DNA from: Rubrivivax sp.
Lineage (GTDB): Bacteria > Pseudomonadota > Gammaproteobacteria > Burkholderiales > Burkholderiaceae_C
Length of the DNA stretch: 64,000 nucleotides
Assembly: GCA_030680415.1 (NCBI GenBank)
Contig: JAUXVE010000063.1
Location: forward strand, 1 to 64,000
Direction of reading: 5' to 3'
Positions within the stretch are counted from its first letter, which is position 1, and each line of letters begins with the position of its first letter. Shown here in pieces: positions 10,051-19,672 of the stretch. The notes beneath the pieces were generated by a model. The model saw only the letters and a program-made list of their open reading frames with translations. It had not been told where the DNA came from and ran no database searches. The position numbers were made by a program, and so were the translations under genes.

Positions 10051-10818
10051 ATGAAGGTGCTGCTGGTCGACGACCACCCGCTCATCCTGGCCGCGCTGCA
10101 GGCCGTGATCCACAGCATCGGCAGCGACGTCACCGTGACCGGCGTCGACAGCGCCGCCGGCGCCCGCGCCACCTTGCGCGAAGACCCCGACCACGACCTG
10201 GTGCTGCTCGACCTGGCGCTGGGCGACGCCGACGGCTTCGACGTGCTGGCCGAGTTTCGCAGCAGCTACCCCGCGGTGCCGGTGGTCGTGGTCTCGGCGT
10301 CGGACCGCGCCAGCGACGTCATCCGTGCCATCGACCTGGGCGCCATGGGCTTCGTGCCCAAGCGCTCCTCGAACGGCGAGTTGCACGAGGCGCTGCGCAT
10401 GGTGATGTCGGGTTCGATGTACGTGCCGCCATCGATGCTGGGGCTCGACTTCGCCGCCGCGGGGCGCAGTGCCGGCGACACCGTGCCCGACGTGATGCGG
10501 CCTGCGGCTCCGTCGCCCGCCGTGGCCGGCGCCCCGCTGCTGGGCGCAGCGGCGCGGCCCGAGCCGCACCAGAAGCAGCGATCGATCGACGACGTCGGCC
10601 TCACGCCGCGCCAGGCCGAGGTGCTGTCGCTGCTGCTGCAAGGCCTGCCCAACAAGCTCATCGCGCGCCAGCTCAACCTGTCGGTGGAAACCGTCAAGGA
10701 CCACGTGGCCGCGGTGCTGCGCGCGCTGAATGTCAGCTCGCGCACGCAGGCCGTGCTGGCGGTGAGCCAGATGACGCAGGGCCAGGGCGGCTTCTTTGCG
10801 CGGCGGCCGCCCGAATAG
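10051..10818 (+). CDS. LuxR/NarL-type response regulator
   Basis: 255 residues. The receiver domain at 1-125 has the DDHP acidic pocket, phospho-acceptor Asp54 (LVLLDLALGDADG), the Thr/Ser-equivalent in VVVVSASD, and Lys in FVPKRSS. A Pro/Ala linker leads to a C-terminal LuxR helix-turn-helix (LTPRQAEVLSLLLQGLPNKLIARQL, then ETVKDHVAAVL). It should bind DNA when phosphorylated. The start at 10051 is supported by AGGAGA seven bases upstream; the track's 9979 start lacks one. The hybrid kinase gene follows after about 105 bases and is the probable partner. The target genes are not identifiable here. Confidence 0.92.
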   Translation: MKVLLVDDHPLILAALQAVIHSIGSDVTVTGVDSAAGARATLREDPDHDLVLLDLALGDADGFDVLAEFRSSYPAVPVVVVSASDRASDVIRAIDLGAMGFVPKRSSNGELHEALRMVMSGSMYVPPSMLGLDFAAAGRSAGDTVPDVMRPAAPSPAVAGAPLLGAAARPEPHQKQRSIDDVGLTPRQAEVLSLLLQGLPNKLIARQLNLSVETVKDHVAAVLRALNVSSRTQAVLAVSQMTQGQGGFFARRPPE

Positions 10819-10923
10819 GCGGCGGGCGTCGGGGTTGCCGCCACCACGCTGCGCCGCAGCCACATGAGTCCGCCGGGCCGTCCCGAGGGCGAGAGCCGGA
10901 GTGCGCAGCACGAAGGTGGACCG

Positions 10924-12813
10924 ATGAACGCCGACGCCGACCGGCTGCGCCTGACGGGCGCGCATGGACGCAGGTCGGCTGGCAGCGATGTCGACCACAT
11001 GCGCGCGCTGTACGTGCAGACACCGGCCACGCTGATCGGCTACCTGCTGGGCATGGCGGTGGTCATCGTGCTGTACGCACCGCTGGCCGAGACCTGGCGT
11101 CTGTGGGGCTGGGTCGGCGCGCTGATGTCGCTGTGGCTGCTGCGGCTGCTGCATTACCTGCGCTACCTGCGCCAGAGCGCCGCTGACGAGGCCACCCTGC
11201 TGGCCTGGCGCCGCGGCTGGCGTGTGCTGGTGCTGCTGCAGGGCAGCCTGTGGGGCATCGCGGTGTGGCTGTTCTGGTCGCTCGGCACGCCGTACGACAA
11301 GCTGGCACTGATCCTCGTCGTCTACACGTACTGCGTGAGCTCGGTGCAGTTGCTGGCCACCCAGGCCTGGGTCTTCCTGTCCTTCATCGGCGTCGTGCTG
11401 CTGCCGACCATCGCGCGCATTGCCAGCGATACCGGCGAAAGCGGCCACCTCATGCTGGCGGGCATCGTGACGATCCAGTTCTTCGCCACGGTGCTGATGG
11501 CGCGCACCTATGGCAGCGCGCTGGGCCAGGCGATCTCGCTCAAGGCACGCACCGACGAGCTGGCGGTGCAGTTGCGCAGCGAAGTGGCCGCCACCGAAGA
11601 CGCGCGCCGCGGCGCCGACGAAGCACGCCGCGCCGCCGAGGCCGCCAACCGCGCCAAGACGCAGTTCTTCGCCGCCGCCAGCCACGACCTGCGCCAGCCG
11701 CTGCACGCCATGGGCCTGTTCGCCGAGGCGCTGCGCCAGCGCAGCCACGACCCCGAGGTGGCCTCGCTGGTGAACAGCATCAACGAATCGGTCGATGCCC
11801 TGGAAGGCCTGTTCGGCGAACTGCTCGACATCACGCGCATCGACACCGGTGGCGTCGACGTCAATCCGGCGCCGCTGCGCCTGCGCGAGTTGTTCGCCCG
11901 CCTGCGCCTGCATTTCGAGCCCACCGCTTTCGAGAAGGGGCTGATGCTGTCCTTCCGCGGCGAGCAGCACGTGGCGTTTGCCGACCCTGTGCTGCTGGAG
12001 CGGGTGTTGCGCAACCTCGTCAGCAACGCCATCCGCTACACCGACGACGGCGGTGTTCTGGTGAGCTGCCGCCCGCGCGGTGGCAAGCTGCTGCTGCAGG
12101 TCTGGGACACCGGCATCGGCATCGCCGAAGCCAGCCTGCCGCGCATCTGGGAGGAGTTCTTCCAGGCGCAGAGCAACCGGCCGCTGCAGGCGCATCACCG
12201 CAAGGGGCTGGGGCTGGGGCTGGCCATCGTCAAGCGACTGGCCGGCCTGATGGACGCGCCGATCGGCGTGCGCTCGCGGGTCGGCCACGGCACCGTGTTC
12301 TCGATCGAGGTGCCGGTGGGCAAGGCGCCGCGCAGCATCGAGCCGGCACCCGGCGGCGGGCGCGTGCCCATCGGCCTGACGCTGCAAGGCCGCTTCTTCG
12401 TCGTCGTCGAAGACGAAGCTGCCGTGCGCGAAGGGCTGGTGGTGCTGCTGCAGGCCTGGGGTGGGCGTGTGCTGGCCTTCGACGGCGTCGAGGCGGTGCG
12501 CGCCTGGGGCGTCGGCGCAGCCGGCGGCCTGGCCAGCGTGGGCGACGGGACGGTCGAGAAACCCGACCTGCTGCTGGTGGACTACCGCCTGCCGCACGGG
12601 CTGACCGGCATCGACGCGCTCAGCGCGCTGCGCGCGCGCTGGCCCGGGCAGCGGCTGCCCGCGATCATGATCACCGGCAGCAGCTTCGGCGGCCACGAAG
12701 ACGAGGCGCTGAACCACGACTACCACCTGCTGATCAAGCCCGTGCTGCCGAACAAGCTGCGCGCCATGATCGCCTTCAAGCTGGGCGTGCGCGGTACGCA
12801 GGCCCGGGTTTGA
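10924..12813 (+). CDS. Hybrid sensor histidine kinase with C-terminal receiver domain
   Basis: 629 residues from ATG 10924 (AAGGTGG ribosome site); the track's 10864 start is possible. The N-terminus has about six transmembrane segments (residues 35-200) with no recognisable ligand domain. A coiled coil rich in Ala/Glu/Arg follows, then the HisKA box [14 protein letters not shown] with phospho-accepting His254. The HATPase domain shows [14 protein letters not shown] (N box), DTGIGIAEA (G1) and [15 protein letters not shown] (G2). The receiver domain at about 490-625 has Asp553 in LLVDYRLP. The membrane region suggests sensing of an envelope or redox signal. It is probably paired with the upstream regulator. 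Confidence 0.92.
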   Translation: MNADADRLRLTGAHGRRSAGSDVDHMRALYVQTPATLIGYLLGMAVVIVLYAPLAETWRLWGWVGALMSLWLLRLLHYLRYLRQSAADEATLLAWRRGWRVLVLLQGSLWGIAVWLFWSLGTPYDKLALILVVYTYCVSSVQLLATQAWVFLSFIGVVLLPTIARIASDTGESGHLMLAGIVTIQFFATVLMARTYGSALGQAISLKARTDELAVQLRSEVAATEDARRGADEARRAAEAANRAKTQFFAAASHDLRQPLHAMGLFAEALRQRSHDPEVASLVNSINESVDALEGLFGELLDITRIDTGGVDVNPAPLRLRELFARLRLHFEPTAFEKGLMLSFRGEQHVAFADPVLLERVLRNLVSNAIRYTDDGGVLVSCRPRGGKLLLQVWDTGIGIAEASLPRIWEEFFQAQSNRPLQAHHRKGLGLGLAIVKRLAGLMDAPIGVRSRVGHGTVFSIEVPVGKAPRSIEPAPGGGRVPIGLTLQGRFFVVVEDEAAVREGLVVLLQAWGGRVLAFDGVEAVRAWGVGAAGGLASVGDGTVEKPDLLLVDYRLPHGLTGIDALSALRARWPGQRLPAIMITGSSFGGHEDEALNHDYHLLIKPVLPNKLRAMIAFKLGVRGTQARV

Positions 12814-12858
12814 AACGCGGCAGCGACGCCGCCGCCTGCAGCGGCAGCGGCCGGCCGC

Positions 12859-12864
12859 TACACT
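12859..12864 (+). promoter_or_regulatory. Candidate -10 element for cysE
   Basis: TACACT sits 22 bases before the cysE start and leaves room for a short leader containing GAAGGA. The hexamer 17 bases upstream, CTGCAG, is a poor -35 match. Base composition here is still GC-rich, so this is only a candidate sigma-70 site. Confidence 0.3.
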
Positions 12865-12886
12865 GGCAGCGATCGAAGGACGCCCC

Positions 12887-13666
12887 ATGTTCAACCGCCT
12901 GCGCGAAGACATCGCCTGCATCCTCGAACGCGACCCTGCGGCGCGTTCGACGTGGGAGGTGCTGACCTGCTACCCCGGCCTGCACGCACTGGTGCTGCAC
13001 CGCCGTGCCCACGGGTGCTGGCAGCGCGGCTGGCGCTGGCTGGCGCGTTTCATCTCGCACCTGGGGCGCTTCTTCACCGGCATCGAGATCCACCCCGGCG
13101 CCAGCATCGGACGGCGTGTCTTCATCGACCACGGCATGGGCGTGGTCATCGGCGAGACGGCCGAGATCGGCGACGGCTGCACCATCTATCAGGGCGTGAC
13201 GCTGGGCGGCACCTCGCTGGCCAAGGGCGCCAAGCGGCACCCGACGCTGGGCCGCGACGTCATCGTCGGCGCCAACTCGCAGGTGCTCGGCGGCTTCACG
13301 GTCGGTGACGGTGCACGCATCGGCTCCAGCGCCGTGGTCGTCAAGCCGGTGCCGCCGGGGTCCACCGCGGTGGGCAACCCGGCGCGCATCATCCACGCCG
13401 AAGTCGACGCGGCGCGCGAGGCCGCGGCGGCGAAGATGGGCTTCTCGGCCTACGGCGTGACGCAGGGCGACGATCCCGTGTCGCAGGCCATGAAGGGCTT
13501 GATCGACAACGCCTCGGGCCACGAGCACCAGATCGCGCTGCTCTGGCAGGCGATCGAGAAGCTCTCGGCGCGCTCGCGTGAACTGCCGGCCGAGGAATGC
13601 GTGCCGCAGGACGCCCACACCACCGAGACCTTCGACGCCGAGCGGCTGAGCCGGCTCGTCAAGTAG
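12887..13666 (+). CDS. cysE: Serine O-acetyltransferase
   Basis: 259 residues. The enzyme acetylates L-serine with acetyl-CoA to give O-acetylserine, the committed step of cysteine synthesis in the cytoplasm. The N-terminal helical region ([17 protein letters not shown]) is followed by [17 protein letters not shown] and then left-handed beta-helix hexapeptide repeats, including the catalytic [11 protein letters not shown] loop and [16 protein letters not shown]. The C-terminal extension after residue 190 is longer than needed for catalysis and includes a Y-G-V motif. GAAGGA precedes the ATG. It is convergent with mog. The function is well supported. Confidence 0.93.
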   Translation: MFNRLREDIACILERDPAARSTWEVLTCYPGLHALVLHRRAHGCWQRGWRWLARFISHLGRFFTGIEIHPGASIGRRVFIDHGMGVVIGETAEIGDGCTIYQGVTLGGTSLAKGAKRHPTLGRDVIVGANSQVLGGFTVGDGARIGSSAVVVKPVPPGSTAVGNPARIIHAEVDAAREAAAAKMGFSAYGVTQGDDPVSQAMKGLIDNASGHEHQIALLWQAIEKLSARSRELPAEECVPQDAHTTETFDAERLSRLVK

Positions 13667-13699
13667 CCGCTTGCTCCGGGTGTCGACCGGCTCGTCAAG
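13651..13699. repeat. Short direct repeat at the convergent cysE/mog ends
   Basis: The 13-mer CCGGCTCGTCAAG occurs at 13651-13663, in the last codons of cysE, and again at 13687-13699, where it contributes the end of mog on the other strand. Spacing is 36 bases. It may be a small tandem duplication that reset the gene ends. No terminator hairpin with a T tract is seen between the genes. Confidence 0.5.
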
Positions 13700-14303
13700 G
13701 GGCCGCGGCGCGCACGCGCACGGCCGACTTGGGCCGGAAGGCCTTGCACAGCGCGTCGTTGGTTTCCAGGTAGGGGCCGCCGATGAGGTCGATGCAGTAG
13801 GGCACCGCAGCGAAGATGCCGTGCACGGGCGGCGACGCCTTCGGCAGCCCTTCCAGCGTCTCGGCGATCGCCTTCGGCTGCCCCGGCAGGTTGATGACCA
13901 GCGAGCGGCCGCGGATCACCGCCACCTGGCGCGACAGGATCGCGGTGGGCACGAAGGCCAGCGAGATCTGCCGCATCTGCTCGCCGAAACCCGGCATCAC
14001 CTTGTGCGCCACCGCCAGCGTGGCTTCGGGGGTGACGTCGCGCGGCGCCGGTCCGGTGCCGCCGGTGGTGAGGACGAGATCGCAGCGCATGTCGTCGACC
14101 AGCTCGCACAGCGTGGCACTGATGCGCGGCGCCTCGTCGGGGATCAGGCGTTCGTGCCACTCGACGGGGTTGAGCAGTGCACGCGCCAGCCAGTCGCGCA
14201 GCGCCGGGATGCCCTGGTCGGCGTAGACGCCGGTGGACGCCCGGTCGCTCACCGACACCAGGCCGATGCGCACGCGTTCAGGCAGCGGTGGCAGCTCGTT
14301 CAT
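13695..14303 (-). CDS. mog: Molybdopterin adenylyltransferase
   Basis: 202 residues, close to the E. coli Mog length of 195. The enzyme adenylates molybdopterin before molybdate insertion in molybdenum-cofactor synthesis. The MoaB/Mog fold is shown by IGLVSVSDRAS near the start, then TTGGTGPAPRDVTPEA, the substrate-binding loop, and VINLPGQPKAIAETLEGL near the C-terminus. It is convergent with cysE and is followed in the same direction-set by darP upstream (34 bases between genes), probably one transcript darP-mog. Confidence 0.92.
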   Translation of the reverse strand: MNELPPLPERVRIGLVSVSDRASTGVYADQGIPALRDWLARALLNPVEWHERLIPDEAPRISATLCELVDDMRCDLVLTTGGTGPAPRDVTPEATLAVAHKVMPGFGEQMRQISLAFVPTAILSRQVAVIRGRSLVINLPGQPKAIAETLEGLPKASPPVHGIFAAVPYCIDLIGGPYLETNDALCKAFRPKSAVRVRAAAP

Positions 14304-14337
14304 AGGGTACCTTCGTCGCCGTCGTGGCCCGGCGGGC

Positions 14338-14895
14338 TCATGGCTGGATCATGGGTTTGATGAACTGGAACAGCTCGCGGAAGCTCTTCGGCTGCCGCGC
14401 CTCGGGCGCCAGCGCGGCGGCGTCGCGCCGCGCCGCGCGCACCAGGCTGCGCAGCTGCTGGGAGTCGGTGTCGGGGTGGGCGCTCTGCCAGAGCGTCATG
14501 GCGTCGTCGTCGGCGATCAGCTCGGCGCGCCAGCGCTCGGCTTCGTGCAGCGCCAGCGTTTCCTTGGCACTGCCCACGGTGGCTGCGGCCACCGCTTCGC
14601 GCAGGGCGTCCTCGTCGGCCTTGCGCATCAGCTTGCCCACGTACTGCAGCTGGCGCCGGCGGCCCTCGTGCGACTTCGTGCGGCGGAACTCCTCGATGGC
14701 GCTGCGCAGCGCGTCGGGCATCTCGGTGGCGGCCAGGCGCTCGGCCGACAGCTCGGCAAGCGCCAGCCCAAGCGTCTGCAACTCATGCGACTGCTGCTTG
14801 AGCTGCGTCTTGCTCGGCCGCGCCTCGGCTTCGGCTTCTTGGGCTTCGCCGTAGTGGATGTCGATGCCGCGGTGCGGCGCCGCGCGTCGGGCCAT
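14338..14895 (-). CDS. darP: Ribosome-associated protein DarP (YjgA, DUF615)
   Basis: 185 residues, highly charged, no membrane segment. The conserved features of the YjgA/DarP family are present: KTQLKQQSHELQTLGLAL near residue 29, RRQLQYVGKLMRKADEDAL in the middle, and the C-terminal SFRELFQFIK. In E. coli the protein binds late 50S precursors and helps their maturation. The gene is divergent from pmbA, an arrangement also common in related genomes, and leads toward mog. Confidence 0.92.
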   Translation of the reverse strand: MARRAAPHRGIDIHYGEAQEAEAEARPSKTQLKQQSHELQTLGLALAELSAERLAATEMPDALRSAIEEFRRTKSHEGRRRQLQYVGKLMRKADEDALREAVAAATVGSAKETLALHEAERWRAELIADDDAMTLWQSAHPDTDSQQLRSLVRAARRDAAALAPEARQPKSFRELFQFIKPMIQP

Positions 14896-14966
14896 GGGGT
14901 CGAGGAGTGTGGAGGGTGGGCCGGTATCATAAGTGCCGCCTCCAGACGTGCATTGAACCGCCTCCG

Positions 14967-16340
14967 ATGACCCCCACCCGCCCCGAATCCGGATTTGCCT
15001 ATCGCACCGAACAGTTCCAGCAGGTCGTCGAGGACAGCCTGGCGCTGGCGCGCCAGCTCGGCGCCAGCGACGCCGGCGCCGAAGCCTCCGAAGGCGTGGG
15101 TCTGTCGGTGTCGGTGCGCATGGGCGAGCTCGAGAATGTCGAGCGCAACCGCGACAAGTCGCTGGGCGTCAGCGTCTACCTCGGCCAGCGCCGCGGCAAC
15201 GCCAGCACGTCCGACTTCTCGCCCGCCGCCATCCGTCAGACGGTGCAGGCGGCCTACGACATCGCGCGCTTCACCGCCGAGGACCCGGCGGCCGGCCCGC
15301 CCGACGCGAGCGATCTGGCCAGCGCCGACGAAGCCACACGCGACCTCGATCTCTTCCACCCCTGGGACATCGACGCCGCCGACGCGGCCGAGATCGCGGG
15401 CCGCTGCGAAGCCGCGGCGCTGACGGTCGACAAGCGCATCACCAACTCGGAAGGCGCCGGCGTCTCGGCGCAGCAGGCGCACTTCTGGGCCGGCAACAGC
15501 CGCGGCTTCCGCGGTGGCTATGCCAGTTCCAGGCACTACGTGTCGGTGTCGCCGATTGCCGGCCGCGGCAAGGCCATGCAGCGCGACGCCTGGTACAGCT
15601 CGATGCGCGACGCCGCCGACCTCGCCGCCCCCGAGGCCGTGGGCCGCTACGCCGCCGAGCGTGCGCTGGCGCGGCTGCAGTCGCGCCGTGTCGCCACCGC
15701 CGAGGTGCCGGTGCTGTTCGAGTCGACGGTGGCCGCCGGCCTGCTGGGTGCCTACGTGCAGGCGACCTCGGGCGGGGCGTTGTACCGCAAGGCCAGTTTC
15801 CTGGTCGGCTGCCTGGGCGAACCCGTGCTGGCCGATCACGTGGACATCGTCGAAGACCCGCACCAGCCCAAGGGCAAGGGCAGCGCACCCTTCGACGACG
15901 AGGGCGTGCACACGCGGCCGCGCACGGTGATCGCAGGCGGTGTCGTGCAGGGCTATTTCCTGTCCAGCTATTCGGCGCGCAAGCTCGGCATGAAGACCAC
16001 CGGCCACGCCGGCGGCTCGCAGAACCTGGCCATGACGAGCCGCCTCACGCGGCCCGGCGACGACCTCGACGCCATGCTGCGCAAGCTCGGCCGCGGCCTC
16101 TTCGTCACCGAACTGATGGGGCAGGGCGTCAACGTCGTCACCGGCGACTATTCACGTGGCGCGGCCGGCTTCTGGGTCGAGGGCGGACGCCTCGTCCACC
16201 CGGTGCACGAGGTCACCATCGCCGGCCATCTGGGCACGATGTTCAAGGACATCGTGGCCATCGGCGCCGATGTCTACACGCAGGGCAGCAAGAGCATCGG
16301 CTCGGTGCTGGTGCAGCGCATGAAGCTGGCCGGCGGCTGA
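14967..16340 (+). CDS. pmbA: Metalloprotease PmbA (TldE)
   Basis: 457 residues of the TldD/PmbA family. With TldD it forms a heterodimeric zinc protease that trims unfolded peptides and matures microcin- or antitoxin-like substrates. PmbA itself lacks the zinc motif and shapes the substrate channel. Recognisable segments are KSLGVSVYLGQRRGNAST, TNSEGAGVS, ALYRKASFLVG and DDEGVHTRPRTVI, with a C-terminal GSKSIGSVLVQRMKLAG. ATG 14967 matches the family N-terminus; the track's 14907 start lies in the divergent promoter region shared with darP. tldD is not in the window. Confidence 0.93.
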   Translation: MTPTRPESGFAYRTEQFQQVVEDSLALARQLGASDAGAEASEGVGLSVSVRMGELENVERNRDKSLGVSVYLGQRRGNASTSDFSPAAIRQTVQAAYDIARFTAEDPAAGPPDASDLASADEATRDLDLFHPWDIDAADAAEIAGRCEAAALTVDKRITNSEGAGVSAQQAHFWAGNSRGFRGGYASSRHYVSVSPIAGRGKAMQRDAWYSSMRDAADLAAPEAVGRYAAERALARLQSRRVATAEVPVLFESTVAAGLLGAYVQATSGGALYRKASFLVGCLGEPVLADHVDIVEDPHQPKGKGSAPFDDEGVHTRPRTVIAGGVVQGYFLSSYSARKLGMKTTGHAGGSQNLAMTSRLTRPGDDLDAMLRKLGRGLFVTELMGQGVNVVTGDYSRGAAGFWVEGGRLVHPVHEVTIAGHLGTMFKDIVAIGADVYTQGSKSIGSVLVQRMKLAGG

Positions 16341-16394
16341 CGTGCTTGCCCGTTCGTCTTGCGGACCCTCCCGAGGCCGGCGTTGGTCTCGGTC

Positions 16395-16400
16395 TAGAAT
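16395..16400 (+). promoter_or_regulatory. Candidate -10 element before the TRAP operon
   Basis: TAGAAT lies about 95 bases before the TRAP binding-protein start in the pmbA-TRAP spacer. No convincing -35 hexamer sits 16-18 bases upstream, so the call is tentative. A small CCCGC-TG-GCGGG hairpin is also present further downstream in the leader. Confidence 0.3.
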
Positions 16401-16495
16401 CCGCCCGTAGCGATAGGGCCCTGTCACATCGCGGCAGCCAGGCGAACATGCCCGCTGGCGGGTCGCCAACGAATTGACCTCAAGGAGACAACACG

Positions 16496-17593
16496 ATGGA
16501 TCGCCGTTCCGTACTGAAGAAGACCTTGACTGCAGGCGCCGCCGCGGGTGCCGCTACGCTGGCCGCGCCGGCCTTCGCGCAATCCAAGATCGAATGGCGG
16601 ATGGTCACGACCTGGCCCAAGAACTTCCCGGGCCTCGGCGTCGGGGCGGAGAACCTGGCCAAGCGGATCAACACGATGTCGGGTGGCCGGCTCACGATCA
16701 AGGTGTATTCGGGCGGCGAACTGGTGCCGCCGCTGCAGGCCCTGGATGCGGTCATCAGCGGCGCCGCCGAGATGAGCCACGGTGCCGCCTACTACTGGCA
16801 GAACAAGAACGTCGGCCTGTCGTTCTTCACCGGGGTGCCGTACGGCATGACCTCGCGCGAGCACGCGGCCTGGGTGCGCTACCTCGGCGGCCAGGAGATC
16901 TGGGACGAGATCTACGACCAGTTCGGCGTCCAGGGCTTCCTGTCGGGCGACACCGGCACGCAGGCCGGCGGCTGGTTCCGCAAGGAGCTCAAGTCGCTGG
17001 ACGACATCAAGGGCCTGCGCTTCCGTACGCCGGGGCTCGGCGGCCAGGTCTGGCAGAAGCTGGGCGCGTCGGTGACCAACCTCCCGGCCGGTCAGATCTT
17101 CCAGGCGCTGCAGGCCGGCACGCTCGACGCGGCCGAGTTCGTCGGCCCGTACAACGATCTGGCGCTGGGCTTCTATCAGATCGCCAAGAACTACTACTTC
17201 CCGAGCTTCATCGAGCCGGGGCTGGCCACCGAAGCAGTCGTCAGCAAGTCGAAGTTCAAGGCGCTGCCGGCGGACCTGCAGGAAATCGTCCGCACCGCCT
17301 GCCAGGCCGAGTACGACCAGGTGGCCTCCGACATGTATGCCAACGATCCGCGCGCGCTGCAGACGCTCGTCGACAAGCATGGTGTCAAGGTACACCAGTT
17401 CCCCGACGTGATCCTCGAGGCCGGTGCGAAGGCCTCCGTCGAGGTCCTGACCGCCGTTCGCAACAGCGACAACGCGCTGGCCAAGAAGACGGCCGAGAGC
17501 TTCATTGCGGCCTTGAACCTGCTGCGCACCCGCGCCGAGAGCACCGATACACCATACCTGCGCGCGCGCGAGAAGTTCTTCACGCTGAAGTAG
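16496..17593 (+). CDS. TRAP transporter solute-binding protein, TakP/FcbT1-like
   Basis: 365 residues. The N-terminus MDRRSVLKKTLTAG followed by an Ala-rich core and AFAQ is a Tat-type signal, so the protein is probably exported folded. The mature domain (WRMVTTWPKNFPGLGVGAENLA, FRTPGLGGQVWQKLGA, AAEFVGPYNDLALGF) matches the DctP superfamily branch that includes TakP. TakP binds sodium alpha-keto acids such as pyruvate or oxobutyrate. CAAGGAGA before the ATG is a strong ribosome site. It is the first gene of a complete TRAP set with the small and large permease genes downstream. The ligand is inferred from the family branch only. Confidence 0.88.
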   Translation: MDRRSVLKKTLTAGAAAGAATLAAPAFAQSKIEWRMVTTWPKNFPGLGVGAENLAKRINTMSGGRLTIKVYSGGELVPPLQALDAVISGAAEMSHGAAYYWQNKNVGLSFFTGVPYGMTSREHAAWVRYLGGQEIWDEIYDQFGVQGFLSGDTGTQAGGWFRKELKSLDDIKGLRFRTPGLGGQVWQKLGASVTNLPAGQIFQALQAGTLDAAEFVGPYNDLALGFYQIAKNYYFPSFIEPGLATEAVVSKSKFKALPADLQEIVRTACQAEYDQVASDMYANDPRALQTLVDKHGVKVHQFPDVILEAGAKASVEVLTAVRNSDNALAKKTAESFIAALNLLRTRAESTDTPYLRAREKFFTLK

Positions 17594-17727
17594 GGCGCAG
17601 GGCCGATGCCGCTGTCCGCAGGGGCTCGGCACCGGGGGCCGCCGGGCAGCGCGGCGCGCGACGCGGCGCGCCGGCGTTCCGCGCGGCACCACGGTTTCCC
17701 GCCCGTCCGACCGGAGTCCCATCGATC

Positions 17728-18273
17728 ATGCGTGCTCTCGCCCTCATCGTGATCGCCATCGGGCGCCTGAACACGCTCATCGGACGCAGCTTTGCCTGGC
17801 TGACGCTCGCCGCGGCGGTGCTGTGCTTCGTCGTCGTGGTCCAGCGCTACGTGCTGTCGACGACCTACCTGTGGCTGCAGGATCTGTACGTGTGGCTGAA
17901 CGGCGCGATGTTCATGGCGGTGGCCGGCTACACGCTGCTCATCGAAGGGCATGTCCGCGTCGACATCCTGTACCGCCCGGCCAGCGTACGGCGCAAGGCC
18001 GTCCTCGACCTGATCGGCGTGCTGTTGTTCCTGGTTCCGTTCTGCGTCGTGATCTGGCTCTGGGGCTACGAGTACGTGCAGCGCTCCTGGAGTCTCCTTG
18101 AAGCGTCGGAAAACCCGGGCGGCATGCAGGGGTTGTTCGTGCTCAAGACCTTCACCCTCGTCTTCGTCGTGCTGGTCGGGCTGCAGGGTATGGCGATGGC
18201 CTTGCGCAGCGTCCTGGTGCTGGCGGGCCGCGAGTCGCTGCTCCCCTTGCGCTACCGCTACTTGCAGGGGTGA
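17728..18273 (+). CDS. TRAP transporter small permease (DctQ-like)
   Basis: 181 residues with four predicted transmembrane helices (LAWLTLAAAVLCFVVVVQRYVL; the segment around AMFMAVAGYTLL; IGVLLFLVPFCVVIWLW; FTLVFVVLVGLQG). LWLQDLYVWLNGAMF is the conserved W-x-x-E/D-x-x-W-type motif of the family. It forms the membrane complex with the large permease and couples sodium to uptake. The track hides it inside a longer frame from 16474. The start at 17728 lies 134 bases after the binding-protein stop and its stop is 7 bases before the large permease. Confidence 0.9.
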   Translation: MRALALIVIAIGRLNTLIGRSFAWLTLAAAVLCFVVVVQRYVLSTTYLWLQDLYVWLNGAMFMAVAGYTLLIEGHVRVDILYRPASVRRKAVLDLIGVLLFLVPFCVVIWLWGYEYVQRSWSLLEASENPGGMQGLFVLKTFTLVFVVLVGLQGMAMALRSVLVLAGRESLLPLRYRYLQG

Positions 18274-18280
18274 CCCGACG

Positions 18281-19672
18281 ATGGACCCGGTACTGATCGG
18301 CGAGATCCTCGCCGTCCTGATGTTCGTCGGCGTCATCGGCACGCTGCTGATCGGGTTTCCGGTCGCGTTCTCGCTCGCCGGCACCTCGCTGATCTTCGGG
18401 CTGATCGGCTGGCAGCTCAACACCTTCGACCCGACCAACCTGGGTGCGCTGGCTTCGCGCTACGTCGGCTTCATGACCAACGAAGTGCTGGTCGCGGTGC
18501 CGCTGTTCATCTTCATGGGCGTCATGCTCGAGCGCTCGAAGATCGCCGAGGAACTGCTCACGACGATGGGCCGGGTGTTCGGCAAGCTGCGCGGCGGGCT
18601 CGGCCTGTCGGTGATCCTGGTCGGCGCGCTGCTCGCCGCTTCGACGGGTGTCGTCGGAGCCACCGTCGTCACGATGGGCCTGATCAGCCTGCCGGCGATG
18701 CTGCGTGCCGGCTACGACCCCAAGCTCGCCTGCGGTGTGATCTGCGCCTCGGGCACGCTGGGGCAGATCGTGCCGCCTTCCACGGTGCTCATCTTCATGG
18801 GCGACATGCTGGCCGGCATCAACGCCCAGGTGCAGATGGCCAAGGGCAATTTCGCGCCGGCACCGGTATCGGTCGGTGACCTGTTCGCTGGCGCGATGCT
18901 GCCCAGTCTGGTGCTGGTCGGCCTCTATACGCTGTTCGTCATCGGCAAGGCGATCTTCGATCCGAAGAGCTGCCCGGCCGTGCCGACCACGGTCGATGAG
19001 CGCGCGGCGCTCGGCCGCGACGTGCTGACCACGCTGCTGCCGCCGCTGCTGCTGATCGTCACCGTGCTCGGCTCGATCCTCGGCGGCATCGCCACGCCGA
19101 CCGAGTCGGCCTCGGTCGGCGCGATGGGGGCCATCGTGCTGGCGGCGGCGAAGCGGCGCCTGAGCTTCGCGACGCTGCGCGACGTCACCGTGAGCACCGC
19201 GACCATCACTTCGATGGTTTTCGTGATCCTGCTCGGCGCGGCGGTGTTCTCGATCGTGTTCCGGATGATGGGCGGCGACAACCTCGTGCACGAGATGCTG
19301 ACCCGGCTGCCGGGGGGCGAGATCGGGGCGCTGATCGCGGTGATGGCCGTGATGTTCGTGCTCGGTTTCATCCTCGACACTTTCGAGATCATCTTCATCG
19401 TGATCCCGATCACCGCGCCGGTGCTGCTGAACCTGGGCGTCGATCCGGTCTGGCTGGGCGTGCTGGTCGGCGTGAACCTGCAGACGAGCTTCCTGACGCC
19501 GCCGTTCGGCTTCTCGCTCTTCTACCTGCGCGGCGTGGCGCCGGCGTCGGTGCGCACCGCGCAGATCTACCGCGGCGCGCTGCCCTTCGTCGTGCTGCAA
19601 CTGATCGCGATCGCGCTCCTGCTGGCCTTCCCGGCGCTGGCGACCTGGCTGCCGCGGGTGATCTTCAGCTGA
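18281..19672 (+). CDS. TRAP transporter large permease (DctM-like)
   Basis: 463 residues, about twelve transmembrane helices. This is the transport subunit of the TRAP system. Visible family signatures are VPLFIFMGVMLERSKIAEEL, GASTGVVGATVVTMGLISLPAML-like sequence near residue 120, CASGTLGQIVPPSTVLI (the first hairpin with the conserved G-x-x-I-P-P-S) and the second half's NLQTSFLTPPFGFSLFY. Repeated inverted halves give the elevator fold. It ends the three-gene operon. The next gene is convergent, about 100 bases away. Confidence 0.92.
   Translation: MDPVLIGEILAVLMFVGVIGTLLIGFPVAFSLAGTSLIFGLIGWQLNTFDPTNLGALASRYVGFMTNEVLVAVPLFIFMGVMLERSKIAEELLTTMGRVFGKLRGGLGLSVILVGALLAASTGVVGATVVTMGLISLPAMLRAGYDPKLACGVICASGTLGQIVPPSTVLIFMGDMLAGINAQVQMAKGNFAPAPVSVGDLFAGAMLPSLVLVGLYTLFVIGKAIFDPKSCPAVPTTVDERAALGRDVLTTLLPPLLLIVTVLGSILGGIATPTESASVGAMGAIVLAAAKRRLSFATLRDVTVSTATITSMVFVILLGAAVFSIVFRMMGGDNLVHEMLTRLPGGEIGALIAVMAVMFVLGFILDTFEIIFIVIPITAPVLLNLGVDPVWLGVLVGVNLQTSFLTPPFGFSLFYLRGVAPASVRTAQIYRGALPFVVLQLIAIALLLAFPALATWLPRVIFS

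Noticed and set aside
9403-12921. A 1172-residue minus-strand open frame
   Set aside because: It is antisense to parA, maoC, the two-component genes and cysE, is rich in Gln, His, Arg and Ala as expected from the reverse of a high-GC coding strand, and shows no domain.
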